64,000 bases of DNA from Lachnospira hominis (ex Liu et al. 2021) (GCF_014287955.1 NZ_JACOPD010000005.1:186001-250000), one strand, 5' to 3'. Shown: positions 1-10,327, counted from the first letter of the stretch. Notes: generated by a model not told the origin, from the letters alone. Numbers and translations: made by a program.

Positions 1-405
1 AAATTTGCCGGATGTCTGCGGAAGCTGCAAAAATATGTAATTAATTATAAATGACGGACTGGATACATTGCAGAATGGCATAAGCATTTCACATAGTGTA
101 TCTTTGTATTTATGATGTCTGCAATATTCAGAGGCAAGTATCGCACCGAGAGGATAACCGCAGACAAGTCCGGCGAGTGTGATGTATATGTATATAATTC
201 CTTTTTTTTCGCTGTATCTATGAGAAAATGCCATAATGCAGGATGAGACGGCTGCTGCCGGAAAAAGTCCTGGAAGAATAGTTAAAGCCCATAATTTAAG
301 TCCTGTTAAAGCTCCGTTAAATGCAATTTTCGGAAATATGATAAATAAAAGAAAAACAGTTACTGTTAATAAGAAAAAATATAATTTTTTATTTTTTAAA
401 TTCAT
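1..405 (-). CDS. YlbJ-like integral membrane protein, C-terminus beyond window
   Basis: The reading frame starts at an ATG at 405 and stays open for 135 codons to the window edge, so the C-terminal part is missing. The N-terminus is a hydrophobic helix, followed by a stretch with GLKLWALTILPGLFPAAA and then GLVCGYPLGA. This resembles the first half of YlbJ/SpoVV-type nucleoside-recognition (Gate) proteins, which B. subtilis uses for dipicolinate transport during sporulation. The family assignment rests on remembered motif shape and is not certain. It is divergent from the M23 peptidase gene, with only 51 bp between them. Confidence 0.6.
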   Translation of the reverse strand, partial: MNLKNKKLYFFLLTVTVFLLFIIFPKIAFNGALTGLKLWALTILPGLFPAAAVSSCIMAFSHRYSEKKGIIYIYITLAGLVCGYPLGAILASEYCRHHKYKDTLCEMLMPFCNVSSPSFIINYIFLQLPQTSGKF

Positions 406-456
406 TTAATGTACATCTGCCGCATAAATAATTAATAAAAAATATGCGAAATAAAA

Positions 457-1305
457 ATGAAACATGCCAAAAAGCTTATAATTTTAATTCTTGTAATTTC
501 AATAGTTGTTAATCTTGAGTTAAGATTTGTTACAGATGATAATTATGTTTTGTTAAATCTGAAGGTGGATAATGAAGCATTTACATCACTTCAGTTTGAT
601 ATTACACCCGATGGTGCGGACAGGAATGCACAAAGGCTTGGAATGAGTAAAGGTGAGATTATTCTTATTGCACTTATGATGAATAATTACAGCGTTAATG
701 ATGATATTTTGGATAAGCTTGATAAGAGAGTGTGCGTCAGAAATAAAAACAGGCTGATGCATTTTAACGGAGAAGAATTTGCATTTTATACAAATGTAAT
801 TGACTCGCTGATTATTGATATGGAGTATTTTCCTGTGGCACGGTCAAAGACGAGAAAAACATGGGTGGAATACGAGGATTCATGGGGAAATGAGCGTACA
901 TACGGAGGGAAGCGGACACATGAGGGGTGTGATATAATGTCAGAAGAAAATAAACGCGGAGTGATGCCGGTTATCGCTGCAAGCGGCGGGACAGTGACAA
1001 ACTTAGGCTGGCTTGAACTTGGCGGGTGGCGTATAGGAATTACATCAGATAACGGAATTTATTATTATTATGCACATCTTGATTCTTATGCAGATAATAT
1101 GGCAGAGGGCACTAAGATACGAAAGGGTCAGCTTATCGGATATATGGGAGATTCGGGATACAGTAAAGTTGAAGGGACAGTAGGAAAATTTGATGTGCAT
1201 CTTCATTTTGGGATATATATTTATACAGATGGAAAAGAGACTGCATTAAATCCGTATTATCTTTTGAAAAACATAAGCAACAAAATACTGTATTATCAAT
1301 ATTAA
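457..1305 (+). CDS. M23 family metallopeptidase (LytM-like), membrane-anchored or exported
   Basis: The 282-residue protein has an N-terminal hydrophobic helix (about residues 6-20) and a C-terminal peptidase M23 domain. The zinc-site pattern is visible as H155-x3-D159 (HEGCD) and the HLH pair H248/H250 in DVHLHFG, with YAHL at 205-208. This family cleaves peptide bonds in peptidoglycan outside the membrane. Residues 25-130 match nothing I recognise. The ATG at 457 has no clear Shine-Dalgarno site upstream, unlike most neighbours. It stands next to a divergent YlbJ-like gene, so a sporulation or wall-remodelling role is possible, but that is inference. Confidence 0.85.
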   Translation: MKHAKKLIILILVISIVVNLELRFVTDDNYVLLNLKVDNEAFTSLQFDITPDGADRNAQRLGMSKGEIILIALMMNNYSVNDDILDKLDKRVCVRNKNRLMHFNGEEFAFYTNVIDSLIIDMEYFPVARSKTRKTWVEYEDSWGNERTYGGKRTHEGCDIMSEENKRGVMPVIAASGGTVTNLGWLELGGWRIGITSDNGIYYYYAHLDSYADNMAEGTKIRKGQLIGYMGDSGYSKVEGTVGKFDVHLHFGIYIYTDGKETALNPYYLLKNISNKILYYQY

Positions 1306-1376
1306 ATATGTTACAATAAAATATAAAAAATTTTTAATAAGACAAAAATTTAATAATATAAAAACGGGAGAAATAT

Positions 1377-2783
1377 ATGAATTTACCTGAACAATATCTT
1401 GAAAATATGAAAGAACTTCTGGGCACGGATTTTGATGCATATATAGAAAGTTTCAATGACAGCCGTCTTTACGGACTGCGAGTAAATACAATGAAAATAT
1501 CAGTCGAGGATTTTCTTAAAATAAGTCCGTTTAAACTTACTCCGATTCCGTGGATTGAAAATGGATTTTATTACAGTGAGGATGATAAGCCTGCGAAACA
1601 TCCGTATTATTTTGCAGGACTTTATTATATCCAGGAACCGAGTGCGATGACACCTGCCAATGTTCTTCCTGTCGAGGAGGGCGATATAGTATTTGACATG
1701 TGTGCGGCACCTGGCGGCAAGTCTACTGAGCTTGGAGCAAAGCTTAACGGAAGCGGACTCTTAGTGACTAATGATATAAGCAATTCAAGAGCAAAGGCAC
1801 TTCTTAAAAATGTTGAGGTATTTGGTATTCCTAACGTATATGTTGTAAGTGAAGACCCGAAAAATATACAGCCTGGGTTTAATGAATTTTTTGATAAAAT
1901 TCTTATAGATGCACCATGTTCCGGTGAGGGAATGTTCAGAAAAGACAATAAGCTTATAAAGAGCTGGGAAAAAACTGGTCCGGAATTCTATGCAAAGATA
2001 CAGCGTGATATAATTCTTACAGGAGCAGATATGTTAAAGCCGGGTGGCAAGATGCTTTATTCAACATGTACATTTTCAAAACTTGAAGATGAAGAAACGG
2101 TTCGTCACCTTCTTATCAACAGACCTGATATGCACCTTATAGACATAAAGCATTATGATGGATTTTCAAGTGGCTTTACATATGATGACGAGCTTAAAAA
2201 TATGCATCTTGAGAAAACTGTAAGGATTTTTCCGCATAAAATGGAGGGAGAAGGACATTTTGTTGCATTGTTTGAAAAGAAAAGTGACGGCGAAACTCCA
2301 TTTAAGGGTCATGGCATAATACATAAGCAGAAAAATACGAAGTTAGCCACGGAACTTGAAGATTTTCTTGGAAAATTAAATAAAGACACTGTCAATTTTG
2401 ATATAGAAAATGCAAAAGATAATATTATGATAAAGGATAATTATGTTTATCTTTGCTCTCCTTATATGCCTGGCCAGAAAGGTATGAGAATTATGAGAAC
2501 AGGGCTTTTGCTGGGAGAATTAAAAAAGAACCGCTTTGAGCCAAGCCAGGCACTTGCAATGGTTTTAAAAATGTCAGATTATCCTGATGTTATAAATCTT
2601 CCTGCATCAGATGAGCGTGTAATCAAATATCTAAAAGGTGAAACACTTGATCTGCCGGAATTTGACGGAAAAACAGGAGACGGATGGAATCTTTTCTGCG
2701 TTGACGGATATCCTCTTGGCTGGGGAAAGTTCAAAAATGGTTCATTAAAAAATAAGTACCTTGCAGGATGGAGATGGCAATGA
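1377..2783 (+). CDS. RsmF/NOL1-NOP2-Sun family RNA cytosine-C5 methyltransferase
   Basis: This 468-residue protein is an S-adenosylmethionine-dependent 5-methylcytosine RNA methyltransferase, probably acting on rRNA. The SAM-binding motif CAAPGGKS lies at 109-116, motif IV DAPCSGEGMF at 178-187 and motif VI STC at 229-231. C181 and C231 are therefore the expected release and catalytic cysteines, and both are present. The C-terminal 170 residues look like the RNA-binding domain of YebU/RsmF-type enzymes. A GGGAG-type Shine-Dalgarno precedes the ATG. The stop overlaps the next start (ATGA), so it is translationally coupled to the pseudouridine synthase. The exact target base cannot be read from sequence. 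Confidence 0.9.
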   Translation: MNLPEQYLENMKELLGTDFDAYIESFNDSRLYGLRVNTMKISVEDFLKISPFKLTPIPWIENGFYYSEDDKPAKHPYYFAGLYYIQEPSAMTPANVLPVEEGDIVFDMCAAPGGKSTELGAKLNGSGLLVTNDISNSRAKALLKNVEVFGIPNVYVVSEDPKNIQPGFNEFFDKILIDAPCSGEGMFRKDNKLIKSWEKTGPEFYAKIQRDIILTGADMLKPGGKMLYSTCTFSKLEDEETVRHLLINRPDMHLIDIKHYDGFSSGFTYDDELKNMHLEKTVRIFPHKMEGEGHFVALFEKKSDGETPFKGHGIIHKQKNTKLATELEDFLGKLNKDTVNFDIENAKDNIMIKDNYVYLCSPYMPGQKGMRIMRTGLLLGELKKNRFEPSQALAMVLKMSDYPDVINLPASDERVIKYLKGETLDLPEFDGKTGDGWNLFCVDGYPLGWGKFKNGSLKNKYLAGWRWQ

Positions 2784-3505
2784 GTTTGATAAGGCTTGAT
2801 AAATATCTTGCGGACATGAAAGCCGGAACAAGAAGTGAAGTCAAAGAATATATACGAAAAGGCCGTGTGCAGGTAGATGAAATAACTGTAAAAAAGCCTG
2901 AACAGAAAGTAGATATAATGACACAGAAAGTATTTCTGGATGGCAGAATGATAAACTATGTAACAATGGAATATTATATGCTTAATAAGCCGTCTGGTGT
3001 GCTAACAGCTACAATGGACAAAAATGCAAAGACTGTGCTTGATCTGATGGATGTGAAAAGAAAAGATCTTTTTCCGGTTGGACGACTTGATAAAGATACA
3101 GAAGGTCTTTTGCTTATAACCAATGATGGAGAGCTTGCACATAATCTGCTTGCACCAAAAAAGCATGTTGATAAGACATATTATGCCAGGGCAGCAGGAC
3201 GCATAAGGGAAGAGGCTATAAAGCTGTTTGCGGACGGACTGCATGTTGATGATGAATTTACGGCACTTCCGGCGAAACTTGAACTTAAGGGATATAATGA
3301 TAAAGATAATTACACAGATGTAATAATAACAATCCATGAAGGAAAGTTTCACCAGATAAAAAGAATGTTTGAAGCTGTAGGAAGTGAAGTTTTATATCTT
3401 AAAAGATTAAGAATGGGAAGCCTTGTGCTTGACGAAACGTTAAAACCGGGAGAATACAGAACTTTGACACAAAAAGAGATAGATGAATTATATAACTGTA
3501 ACTGA
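2780..3505 (+). CDS. RsuA-family pseudouridine synthase
   Basis: An S4 RNA-binding domain (about residues 1-45) precedes a pseudouridine synthase domain with the RsuA signature GRLDKDTEGLLL, catalytic D104, 241 residues in all. RsuA-type enzymes isomerise a uridine in rRNA, classically U516 of 16S. I chose the ATG at 2780 because it overlaps the upstream TGA as ATGA and has a GGA/GGAG purine run in front. In-frame ATGs at 2768 and 2774 sit inside the upstream gene without a good ribosome site. The paired methyltransferase suggests a small rRNA-modification operon. Confidence 0.9.
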   Translation: MSLIRLDKYLADMKAGTRSEVKEYIRKGRVQVDEITVKKPEQKVDIMTQKVFLDGRMINYVTMEYYMLNKPSGVLTATMDKNAKTVLDLMDVKRKDLFPVGRLDKDTEGLLLITNDGELAHNLLAPKKHVDKTYYARAAGRIREEAIKLFADGLHVDDEFTALPAKLELKGYNDKDNYTDVIITIHEGKFHQIKRMFEAVGSEVLYLKRLRMGSLVLDETLKPGEYRTLTQKEIDELYNCN

Positions 3506-3553
3506 AAAAACAGATGAATACATTCATTGGAAGTTACGGAATGGAGAATTAAT

Positions 3554-5515
3554 ATGATTAAGGATTTTCTGCCGGTAAGCCGGTCAGATATGGAAAAAAG
3601 AGGCTGGGAACAGTGCGATTTTGTATATATAACAGGTGATGCATATGTGGACCACTCATCATTTGGACATGCAATAATAAGCAGGGTTTTAGAATCTTTT
3701 GGATACAAAGTTGGTATAATACCACAGCCGGACTGGAAAGATAAAGACAGCATAACACTGCTTGGGAAACCGCGTCTCGGATTTCTTGTCACAGCCGGAA
3801 ATATGGATTCAATGGTAAACCACTATACTGTTAATAAAAAAAGACGCCATACAGATGCTTATTCACCGGGTGGCAAAATGGGAATGCGTCCTGATTATGC
3901 AACAATAGTTTACTGTAATCTCATAAAACAGACTTATAAAGATGTTCCGATTATAATAGGCGGAATAGAGAGTTCGCTCAGAAGACTTGCACATTATGAT
4001 TACTGGTCAGATAAAGTAAAACATTCAATACTTATAGATTCCGGTGCGGATTTACTATTATATGGAATGGGCGAAAAATCTGTTGTTGAAGTGGCAGATG
4101 CACTTGACAGCGGCATGGACGTATCAGACATAACATATGTCAAAGGCACTGTATATAAAGCAAAAGATACTGACAGTCTGTATGATTATATTGAACTGCC
4201 GGATTATGATGAGGTTTCATCAGATAAGATTTCATATGCAAAAAGCTTTAAAATCCAGCATGAAAATACAGACGCATTTACAGCAAAAACACTTGTTGAG
4301 AAATACAAAAATAAATGCTTCGTAGTACAGAATCCACCGGCAGAACCGCTTACAACCATGGAGATGGATGACGTATATGCTCTTCCTTACATGCGTAATT
4401 ATCATCCTATGTATGAAAAACAGGGCGGAATTCCGGCATTATCAGAAATAAAGTTCAGTATAACGAGCAACAGGGGATGTTTTGGCGGATGCTCATTTTG
4501 TGCATTGACATTTCATCAGGGACGAATAGTGCAGACAAGAAGCCACGAATCAATTATAAACGAGGCTGTGTGCATGACAAAGGATAAAGATTTTAAAGGA
4601 TATATCCATGACGTCGGAGGACCGACTGCTAATTTCCGTCACCCTTCATGCCAGAAACAGCTGACAAAAGGTGTATGCACAAACAGGCAGTGTCTTTATC
4701 CGTCGCCTTGTAAAAATCTTACGGTTGACCACAAGGATTACATAAGCCTGTTAAGAAAGCTAAGAGCTGTTCCTGGAGTAAAGAAAGTATTTATCCGCTC
4801 GGGAATACGTTTTGATTACTGCATGGCAGATTCTGACGATACTTTTTTATCAGAACTCTGTAATTATCACATAAGCGGACAGCTGCGTGTGGCACCTGAA
4901 CATATAAGCGAAAATGTATTAAAATATATGGGAAAACCGGCAAACACAGTTTATCAGGCATTTATAAAACGTTATCAGAGAATTAATGCAAAGACAGGAA
5001 AAGAACAGTTTGTCGTTCCGTATCTTATGTCATCACATCCGGGTTCAACTATGAAAGAAGCTATTGAACTTGCTGAATACATAAGAGACTTAGGATACAT
5101 GCCGCAGCAGGTACAGGATTTTTACCCCACACCATCGACATTGTCAACATGCATGTATTATACAGGTGTTGACCCAAGAACGATGGAGCCTGTATACACA
5201 CCTGTGTCATATCACGAAAAAGCCATGCAGCGTGCGTTGATACAATATAAAAATCCTGAAAATTATGACCTTGTAAAAGAGGCTCTCATAAAAAATAACA
5301 GAACAGATTTAATTGGATTTGACAAAAATTGCCTTATCCCGCCAAGACTTCTTAAAAATGAAAAGCATGGCGAATCAAATAAAAGAAAGTCTGCTGATGT
5401 TAAAAATACAAGAAATATAAATAACGCAAAAAAGACGAAAAGTACAAAAAATACTAAATTTGTAAAAGACGAAAAGAAGGAGAATGGATTACATGGCAGG
5501 AAAAGAAAAAGGTGA
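3554..5515 (+). CDS. YgiQ family radical SAM protein
   Basis: A 653-residue protein with the conserved start [10 protein letters not shown] and a radical SAM cluster C309-x3-C313-x2-C316 (GCFGGCSFC). N-terminal (UPF0313) and C-terminal YgiQ regions flank it. The family is widespread, binds a 4Fe-4S cluster and SAM, and its reaction is not established to my knowledge. The ATG at 3554 has GGAG seven bases upstream; an in-frame ATG at 3527 adds nine unconserved residues and lacks a site. The last 45 or so residues are lysine/asparagine-rich and look like a disordered basic tail that overlaps the next gene's start. Confidence 0.9.
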   Translation: MIKDFLPVSRSDMEKRGWEQCDFVYITGDAYVDHSSFGHAIISRVLESFGYKVGIIPQPDWKDKDSITLLGKPRLGFLVTAGNMDSMVNHYTVNKKRRHTDAYSPGGKMGMRPDYATIVYCNLIKQTYKDVPIIIGGIESSLRRLAHYDYWSDKVKHSILIDSGADLLLYGMGEKSVVEVADALDSGMDVSDITYVKGTVYKAKDTDSLYDYIELPDYDEVSSDKISYAKSFKIQHENTDAFTAKTLVEKYKNKCFVVQNPPAEPLTTMEMDDVYALPYMRNYHPMYEKQGGIPALSEIKFSITSNRGCFGGCSFCALTFHQGRIVQTRSHESIINEAVCMTKDKDFKGYIHDVGGPTANFRHPSCQKQLTKGVCTNRQCLYPSPCKNLTVDHKDYISLLRKLRAVPGVKKVFIRSGIRFDYCMADSDDTFLSELCNYHISGQLRVAPEHISENVLKYMGKPANTVYQAFIKRYQRINAKTGKEQFVVPYLMSSHPGSTMKEAIELAEYIRDLGYMPQQVQDFYPTPSTLSTCMYYTGVDPRTMEPVYTPVSYHEKAMQRALIQYKNPENYDLVKEALIKNNRTDLIGFDKNCLIPPRLLKNEKHGESNKRKSADVKNTRNINNAKKTKSTKNTKFVKDEKKENGLHGRKRKR

Positions 5516-6062
5516 ATTTGGTTATCTTAATTACCGAAAAAAATTAAATCTCATAAAAATGATAGTTTCATTTGCTGTTGTGGCAGCAGTTCTTATTATT
5601 GGTTTTATTGTATACAAAACAAGAGCAAATATATTTACAGTTGCAGCGATTGTGCTTGTTCTTCCGGCAGCAAAAATGGCAGTTGCATATTTTGTTGTTC
5701 TGCCTCACAAACCGGCTGATAATGAATTAAAAGAAAAAGTAGAATCAAAGTCTGGAAGTCTTGGCGTATATTACGATTTGATATTTTCAAACAGCAAAAA
5801 ACCTATAGGAACTCAGGCAGTAGTAGTTTCTGATGCAGCTGTAATTGCACTTACAAATGAAAACAATGCTGATAAAAAACTTTTTGAGACAAGTCTTAAA
5901 GATTTTATGGCAAACGACTCAAGAAATGTCAATGTGACGCTTTATAATGACGAAAAATCATTTTTATCAAGAGTATCAACACTTGCATTATCAAAAGATG
6001 ACAGTACCCCAAATATGAATATAGAAAAGAATGCACATTCCTTGTTGTCAATGTGTATTTAG
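5493..6062 (+). CDS. Uncharacterised two-helix membrane protein
   Basis: I do not recognise this 189-residue protein. After a basic N-terminus it has two adjacent hydrophobic segments (about residues 23-44 and 49-69), then a soluble region of about 115 residues with mixed alpha/beta character. The ATG at 5493 is preferred because AAGGAG lies ten bases upstream; the ATG at 5484 is only one base from it. It overlaps the 3' end of the YgiQ gene and precedes a pseudouridine synthase by 17 bp, so it is probably co-transcribed. No catalytic motif is visible. Confidence 0.75.
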   Translation: MAGKEKGEFGYLNYRKKLNLIKMIVSFAVVAAVLIIGFIVYKTRANIFTVAAIVLVLPAAKMAVAYFVVLPHKPADNELKEKVESKSGSLGVYYDLIFSNSKKPIGTQAVVVSDAAVIALTNENNADKKLFETSLKDFMANDSRNVNVTLYNDEKSFLSRVSTLALSKDDSTPNMNIEKNAHSLLSMCI

Positions 6063-6079
6063 AATAAAACGGAGATTGT

Positions 6080-7147
6080 ATGAAAGAATTTATTATTTCA
6101 CATCAGGAGGAAGGACAGCGTTTTGACAAGTATCTGGTAAAATGCCTGCCTAAAGCACAGAAAAGTTTTCTGTACAAAATGTTAAGAAAAAAGAATATTG
6201 TACTTAATGGAAAAAAGGCTGATGGAAATGAAAAAATAAAAGCCGGCGACAGCGTAAAAATATTTTTTTCAGATGAGACATTTGAAAAATTTTCAGATGA
6301 AAAAACAAGCGTTAAAATTGCAGCTGTGTCTGATGAAGTAAAACTTGATGTGCTTTATGAAGATGATAAATTTCTTATTGTAAATAAGCCATCGGGAATG
6401 TTATCACAAAAAGCAGAAAAAAATGATATTTCGCTTGTCGAATATGTCAATGATTATCTTGCTGCGAAAGAAGAACATAAAGAGAGTACATTTAAGGCCG
6501 GTATATGCAACAGACTTGACAGAAATACAAGCGGAATAGTTGTTGCTGGAAAGTCTGTTGTGGGACTTCAGGAAATGTCAGCGGCATTTCATGACAGAAC
6601 GATAAAAAAATATTATATATGTATTGTAAAGGGCAGAGTGTCAAAGAGAGTTCATATTAAAGGATGGCTTAGAAAAGATGCGGACGTCAATAAAGTTAAT
6701 GTTGTAAAAAATATACCACAGGGTGCTGGCATGGATGATTATACAGCAATTGAGACTGAATATTTTCCTGTGTGTATATCTGATGAAGTGTCGCTTGTCA
6801 AAGTGCATCTTATAACGGGAAAGACGCATCAGATAAGGGCACATCTTGCATATGAGAAACATCCGCTTGCGGGAGATGCAAAGTATGGAGACAAAACTTT
6901 CAACAGATATTTCAAAGAAAAATATGGCATAAAAAACCAGATGCTGCATGCTTATGAGCTTGCTATACCAAAAGCTATAAGCAGCAATATGAATATTGAT
7001 AATGCAGCTGATAAAGATAATGCATACATTAATGATACAGGAGAGATGTGTATCCGTACAAATGTACCGGATGGGTTTATTAAAGTTTTAAAAGGAGAAA
7101 ATCTATGGCAACATGGAACTCAAGAGGACTTAGAGGCTCTACATTAG
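6080..7147 (+). CDS. RluA-family pseudouridine synthase (RluC/RluD-like)
   Basis: This 355-residue protein carries an N-terminal S4 domain (about residues 12-65) and an RluA-type catalytic domain with NRLDRNTSG, catalytic D147, and GKTHQIRAHL near residue 250. It should convert uridines to pseudouridine in 23S rRNA. It is the second of three pseudouridine synthases in the window. The C-terminus is extended by about 60 residues beyond the usual fold, and its last 14 codons are read from the 5' end of recU, which starts inside this gene in another frame. Confidence 0.9.
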   Translation: MKEFIISHQEEGQRFDKYLVKCLPKAQKSFLYKMLRKKNIVLNGKKADGNEKIKAGDSVKIFFSDETFEKFSDEKTSVKIAAVSDEVKLDVLYEDDKFLIVNKPSGMLSQKAEKNDISLVEYVNDYLAAKEEHKESTFKAGICNRLDRNTSGIVVAGKSVVGLQEMSAAFHDRTIKKYYICIVKGRVSKRVHIKGWLRKDADVNKVNVVKNIPQGAGMDDYTAIETEYFPVCISDEVSLVKVHLITGKTHQIRAHLAYEKHPLAGDAKYGDKTFNRYFKEKYGIKNQMLHAYELAIPKAISSNMNIDNAADKDNAYINDTGEMCIRTNVPDGFIKVLKGENLWQHGTQEDLEALH

Positions 7148-7638
7148 AAGATTTTATCAATCTCGCAAATGAAAAATATCAGCAGAGCAATCTGGCACTG
7201 ATACAGAAAATCCCTACGCCTATAAAACCTATTAAAATAGACAAAGACACAAGACATATAACGCTTGCCTATTTTGATATGAAAAGTACGGTTGACTATA
7301 TAGGTGTTGTTCAGGGAATACCGGTATGTTTTGATGCGAAAGAGACGGCGGTTGATATATTTCCGCTGCAGAATATACATGAACATCAGGTGAATTTTAT
7401 GTCTGATTTTGAAAAACAGCAGGGTATTTCGTTTATAATTTTGTATTTTTCTTCCAGAGATGAGTTTTATTATGTACCTTTCTGTGATATAATTAACTTT
7501 TGGAACAGAGGCAAAAATGGCGGTAGAAAGAGCTTTACATATGATGAAATAGATAAGAGCTACCGCATACATGCATCGAAAGGCGTTCCGGTTCATTATC
7601 TTGATGCTTTGCAAAAAGATATTATGTCCAGAGACTGA
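7105..7638 (+). CDS. recU: Holliday junction resolvase RecU
   Basis: The 177-residue protein matches RecU over its whole length: N-terminal SRGLRGSTLEDFINLANE, then IPTPIKP, and the nuclease core with D64 (STVDYIG) and FDAKET (D77, K79). RecU cleaves four-way DNA junctions in homologous recombination and chromosome segregation in Firmicutes. The ATG at 7105 follows AAAGGAG. It overlaps the preceding pseudouridine synthase by 43 bases in another frame, which suggests translational coupling. In many Firmicutes recU sits beside a PBP1 gene; that is not the case here. Confidence 0.92.
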   Translation: MATWNSRGLRGSTLEDFINLANEKYQQSNLALIQKIPTPIKPIKIDKDTRHITLAYFDMKSTVDYIGVVQGIPVCFDAKETAVDIFPLQNIHEHQVNFMSDFEKQQGISFIILYFSSRDEFYYVPFCDIINFWNRGKNGGRKSFTYDEIDKSYRIHASKGVPVHYLDALQKDIMSRD

Positions 7639-7659
7639 TTGATTTTATGAGGAGATTTT

Positions 7660-8928
7660 ATGGAAAAAAATATTATAGAAAAATATGAACTGATAGATGG
7701 TCATGCAATTATAGATATGAATTATAATATTATCACGGCAAATGAAGAAATGTACCGTTTTATCGGAATATCTACAATGACATCAATTCTAGAATCAATT
7801 CATCAGGTTGACCTTGATGATTTCATGGATGTTGCACATCATTTAAGACAGGATCAGGAAGCTGATATGGTTATCAGAATGAGACGTTCAGATAATTCAT
7901 ACCGCTGGATTCTTCTTCACATTGCACATTTTCAGTTTGTGTCAACGGACAATTCGTTTGAATATTTTGAATTGTCTGCATCGGATATACTTGCATTGAA
8001 AAAACAGAATGCAACACTTCAAAATAATATGCAGAGTTTCAGGCATCTTCTTGCAATGGAAAATGAACTGTTCTTTATTTATGATTATAAAACCCATAAC
8101 TTTAAGATAAATAATTTCATTGACAATGAAATACATAACATAATTGATATGGATATATCTGAACTTACATCAAAGATGGAAGATGAGCATCTTATTTCAG
8201 ATGATACAATTGATGAGTATAATGCATTTGTTGATGATATGAAAAAAGGCACGGTTTCATATACTCACAGATTTAAGACAAATATGCTTACAAAGAAAGC
8301 TGAGTATGACCTGATAGAATTAAAGGTCACAACTATTTACAGTGAAAATAAGCCGGCCAAAGCTGTTGCCAGTATACGCAATCTTACTAATTCACAGGGC
8401 TACCAGAGCGTTACAACTTACAATTTTGAAAAAGCAGGAAGTTATTTTACGTCGGCTGATATTGAGCAGTTCTGCGATAATAATATACGATATAATCCGG
8501 CATGTGAATTCTCGCTTATGCTTCTAGAGATAGATGACCTTGACGTAATGACGGCAGAGGCAGGAAAAGAATATGCGGACAGTATTCTTTATACAGCATT
8601 ACAGACTGCAAAGCAGATGATTTCATACAGAGGAATAGTATGTGAGATTGAACATAATCTGATATGCATTGCAATTCGTGATATTAATTCAGAAGTAAAC
8701 TTACGTTCATTTCTTGAGTCGCTTAGAAATCAGATTGCATGGAATGTGCTTCTGATGAACGGAAAGAAAAATCTTACTTTTTCTATTGGAATTGCAAGAT
8801 ATCCGCAAAATGGCATAACGATGGAACTTGTAAAGAAAAAACTTTATCGTGCATTTGATATCGCACATGAGAGAGGACACAATCATTATATTATTTATCG
8901 TGAACATTTACACGGTGAAATAAGTTGA
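7660..8928 (+). CDS. PAS-domain protein with degenerate GGDEF domain
   Basis: In this 422-residue soluble protein residues about 11-110 and 133-243 look like two PAS sensor domains, and 258-418 has the shape of a GGDEF domain. The conserved strand LLEIDDLD (288-295) and the C-terminal SIGIARYP region remain. At the position of the GGDEF turn, however, the sequence is CEIEHN (328-333), and no I-site is seen. Diguanylate cyclase activity is therefore unlikely; a sensory or c-di-GMP/GTP-binding role is possible. It follows recU by 21 bp, and its stop codon lies inside the -35 box of the histidine promoter. Confidence 0.8.
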   Translation: MEKNIIEKYELIDGHAIIDMNYNIITANEEMYRFIGISTMTSILESIHQVDLDDFMDVAHHLRQDQEADMVIRMRRSDNSYRWILLHIAHFQFVSTDNSFEYFELSASDILALKKQNATLQNNMQSFRHLLAMENELFFIYDYKTHNFKINNFIDNEIHNIIDMDISELTSKMEDEHLISDDTIDEYNAFVDDMKKGTVSYTHRFKTNMLTKKAEYDLIELKVTTIYSENKPAKAVASIRNLTNSQGYQSVTTYNFEKAGSYFTSADIEQFCDNNIRYNPACEFSLMLLEIDDLDVMTAEAGKEYADSILYTALQTAKQMISYRGIVCEIEHNLICIAIRDINSEVNLRSFLESLRNQIAWNVLLMNGKKNLTFSIGIARYPQNGITMELVKKKLYRAFDIAHERGHNHYIIYREHLHGEIS

Positions 8929-8953
8929 CATTAAGATTGTTATCCTGTATAAT
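8925..8953 (+). promoter_or_regulatory. Sigma-A promoter of the histidine operon
   Basis: A perfect consensus promoter: TTGACA at 8925-8930, a 17-base spacer, and TATAAT at 8948-8953. Transcription would begin near 8960, leaving a leader of about 60 bases before hisZ. The leader is too short for a T-box, and no his attenuator with a histidine-codon run was seen. The -35 box overlaps the TGA stop of the upstream gene. Confidence 0.9.
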
Positions 8954-9019
8954 CTGAACAGTTTTACGAATTATCACGTTACCACGATAAAGTGGCAGAC
9001 GCAGGAATGGAGATTTTAT

Positions 9020-10327
9020 ATGAAGAGAGATTTATTACATACACCTGAGGGCGTACGGGATATTTATAATGGTGAATGTGCCAGGAAGTCGGTGATTCAG
9101 GAAAGACTGCACGATGTCTGCCTTAAATATGGTTACAATGACATTCAGACACCAACAATAGAATTTTTTGATGTTTTTAGCAAAGAGCGAGGCAGTGTGC
9201 CATCTAATGAAATGTTCAAACTCTTTGACAGATATGGCAATACACTCGTTCTAAGACCTGATATGACACCTTCAATAGTAAGAACGGCAGCAAAGTATTA
9301 TGCAGATAACCTCCTGCCGGTCAAACTGTGTTATGCAGGCAATACATTTATTAATGTGAGCAAGTATTATCAGGGCAAATTAAAGGAAAATACAATGGTA
9401 GGTGCAGAGCTTATCGGTGATTCTTCAATTGATGCTGATTTTGAGATAATTTCAATGGTTATAGACTGTATGAAAAATGCAGGTCTTACTGAATTTCAGG
9501 TTGAGATTGGTAATGTGTCTTATTTTAAGGGATTGCTCGATGAAGCGGGAATCAGCGGTGATGATGAGGAAAATCTCGTATCACTTATACAGGAAAAGAA
9601 TTTTCTTGGCGTTGAAGAACTTCTTGAATCATTAAATATCGATAAACATATAGCTGATGTTTTACTTGCACTTCCACAGTTATTTGGCTCTGTTGAGGTC
9701 CTTGAGAAAGCAAAAGCACTCACTGATAATAAGGAGTGTCTCGCGGCAATTGACAGATTGTATGCATTATACAATCTTTGCCGGATTACAGGTGCGGATA
9801 AATATGTTTCGTTTGATCTTGGTGAACTTAGTAATCATGCATATTATACAGGAATTGTATTTCATGCATATACATTTGGGACAGGCGAGCCTGTAATCGG
9901 CGGCGGTCGTTATGATAAGCTTGTCGGACAGTTCGGACGTGAAAAGGCAGCCATAGGTTTTTCTATAACACTCGACAGTCTCATGGCTGCAATAACAAGA
10001 CAGAATATAGATATTCCTGTTGATATTAATGGAACACTTCTTGTATACAACTCTCAAAATCTTTCACAGGCGGTATCGGTGGCAGATTCATTAAGAAAGA
10101 AAGGCATACGTGTATGCATGACATCATGTAATTCTGAAAAGACTAAAGAGCAGTATGTTGAATATGCGGCTGACTCACAGCTTGCCAATGCAGTATTTCT
10201 TCCGGACTGTACAAATGCAGATGTTTCATCTGCAGAATTTCTGGGTCTTACAGTACAGACTACTGATGTAAAAGATAACTGCACAAAAAATATTACTGTA
10301 GAACAGCTGCTTGGAGGTAAGTATTAA
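9020..10327 (+). CDS. hisZ: ATP phosphoribosyltransferase regulatory subunit HisZ
   Basis: A 435-residue histidyl-tRNA synthetase paralogue beginning with the class II motif region [11 protein letters not shown] and containing motif 2 (KLCYAGNTF) and a late IGGGRYDKL motif. HisZ has no aminoacylation role but pairs with short-form HisG to build the active, histidine-sensitive enzyme for the first pathway step. The adjacent 214-residue HisG is of the short form that requires HisZ, which supports hisZ over hisS. TGGAG lies ahead of the ATG. The stop TAA shares its last base with the hisG ATG. Confidence 0.95.
   Translation: MKRDLLHTPEGVRDIYNGECARKSVIQERLHDVCLKYGYNDIQTPTIEFFDVFSKERGSVPSNEMFKLFDRYGNTLVLRPDMTPSIVRTAAKYYADNLLPVKLCYAGNTFINVSKYYQGKLKENTMVGAELIGDSSIDADFEIISMVIDCMKNAGLTEFQVEIGNVSYFKGLLDEAGISGDDEENLVSLIQEKNFLGVEELLESLNIDKHIADVLLALPQLFGSVEVLEKAKALTDNKECLAAIDRLYALYNLCRITGADKYVSFDLGELSNHAYYTGIVFHAYTFGTGEPVIGGGRYDKLVGQFGREKAAIGFSITLDSLMAAITRQNIDIPVDINGTLLVYNSQNLSQAVSVADSLRKKGIRVCMTSCNSEKTKEQYVEYAADSQLANAVFLPDCTNADVSSAEFLGLTVQTTDVKDNCTKNITVEQLLGGKY

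Noticed and set aside
3349..3792. 147-codon minus-strand frame across rsuA and ygiQ
   Set aside because: Spans the boundary of two well-supported plus-strand genes; no independent support.
8954..9019. T-box or histidine attenuator upstream of hisZ
   Set aside because: The leader is only about 60 bases, without a specifier stem, antiterminator or His-codon run.
9020..10327. Histidyl-tRNA synthetase hisS
   Set aside because: Operon position beside a short-form HisG and first place in the his operon fit HisZ.
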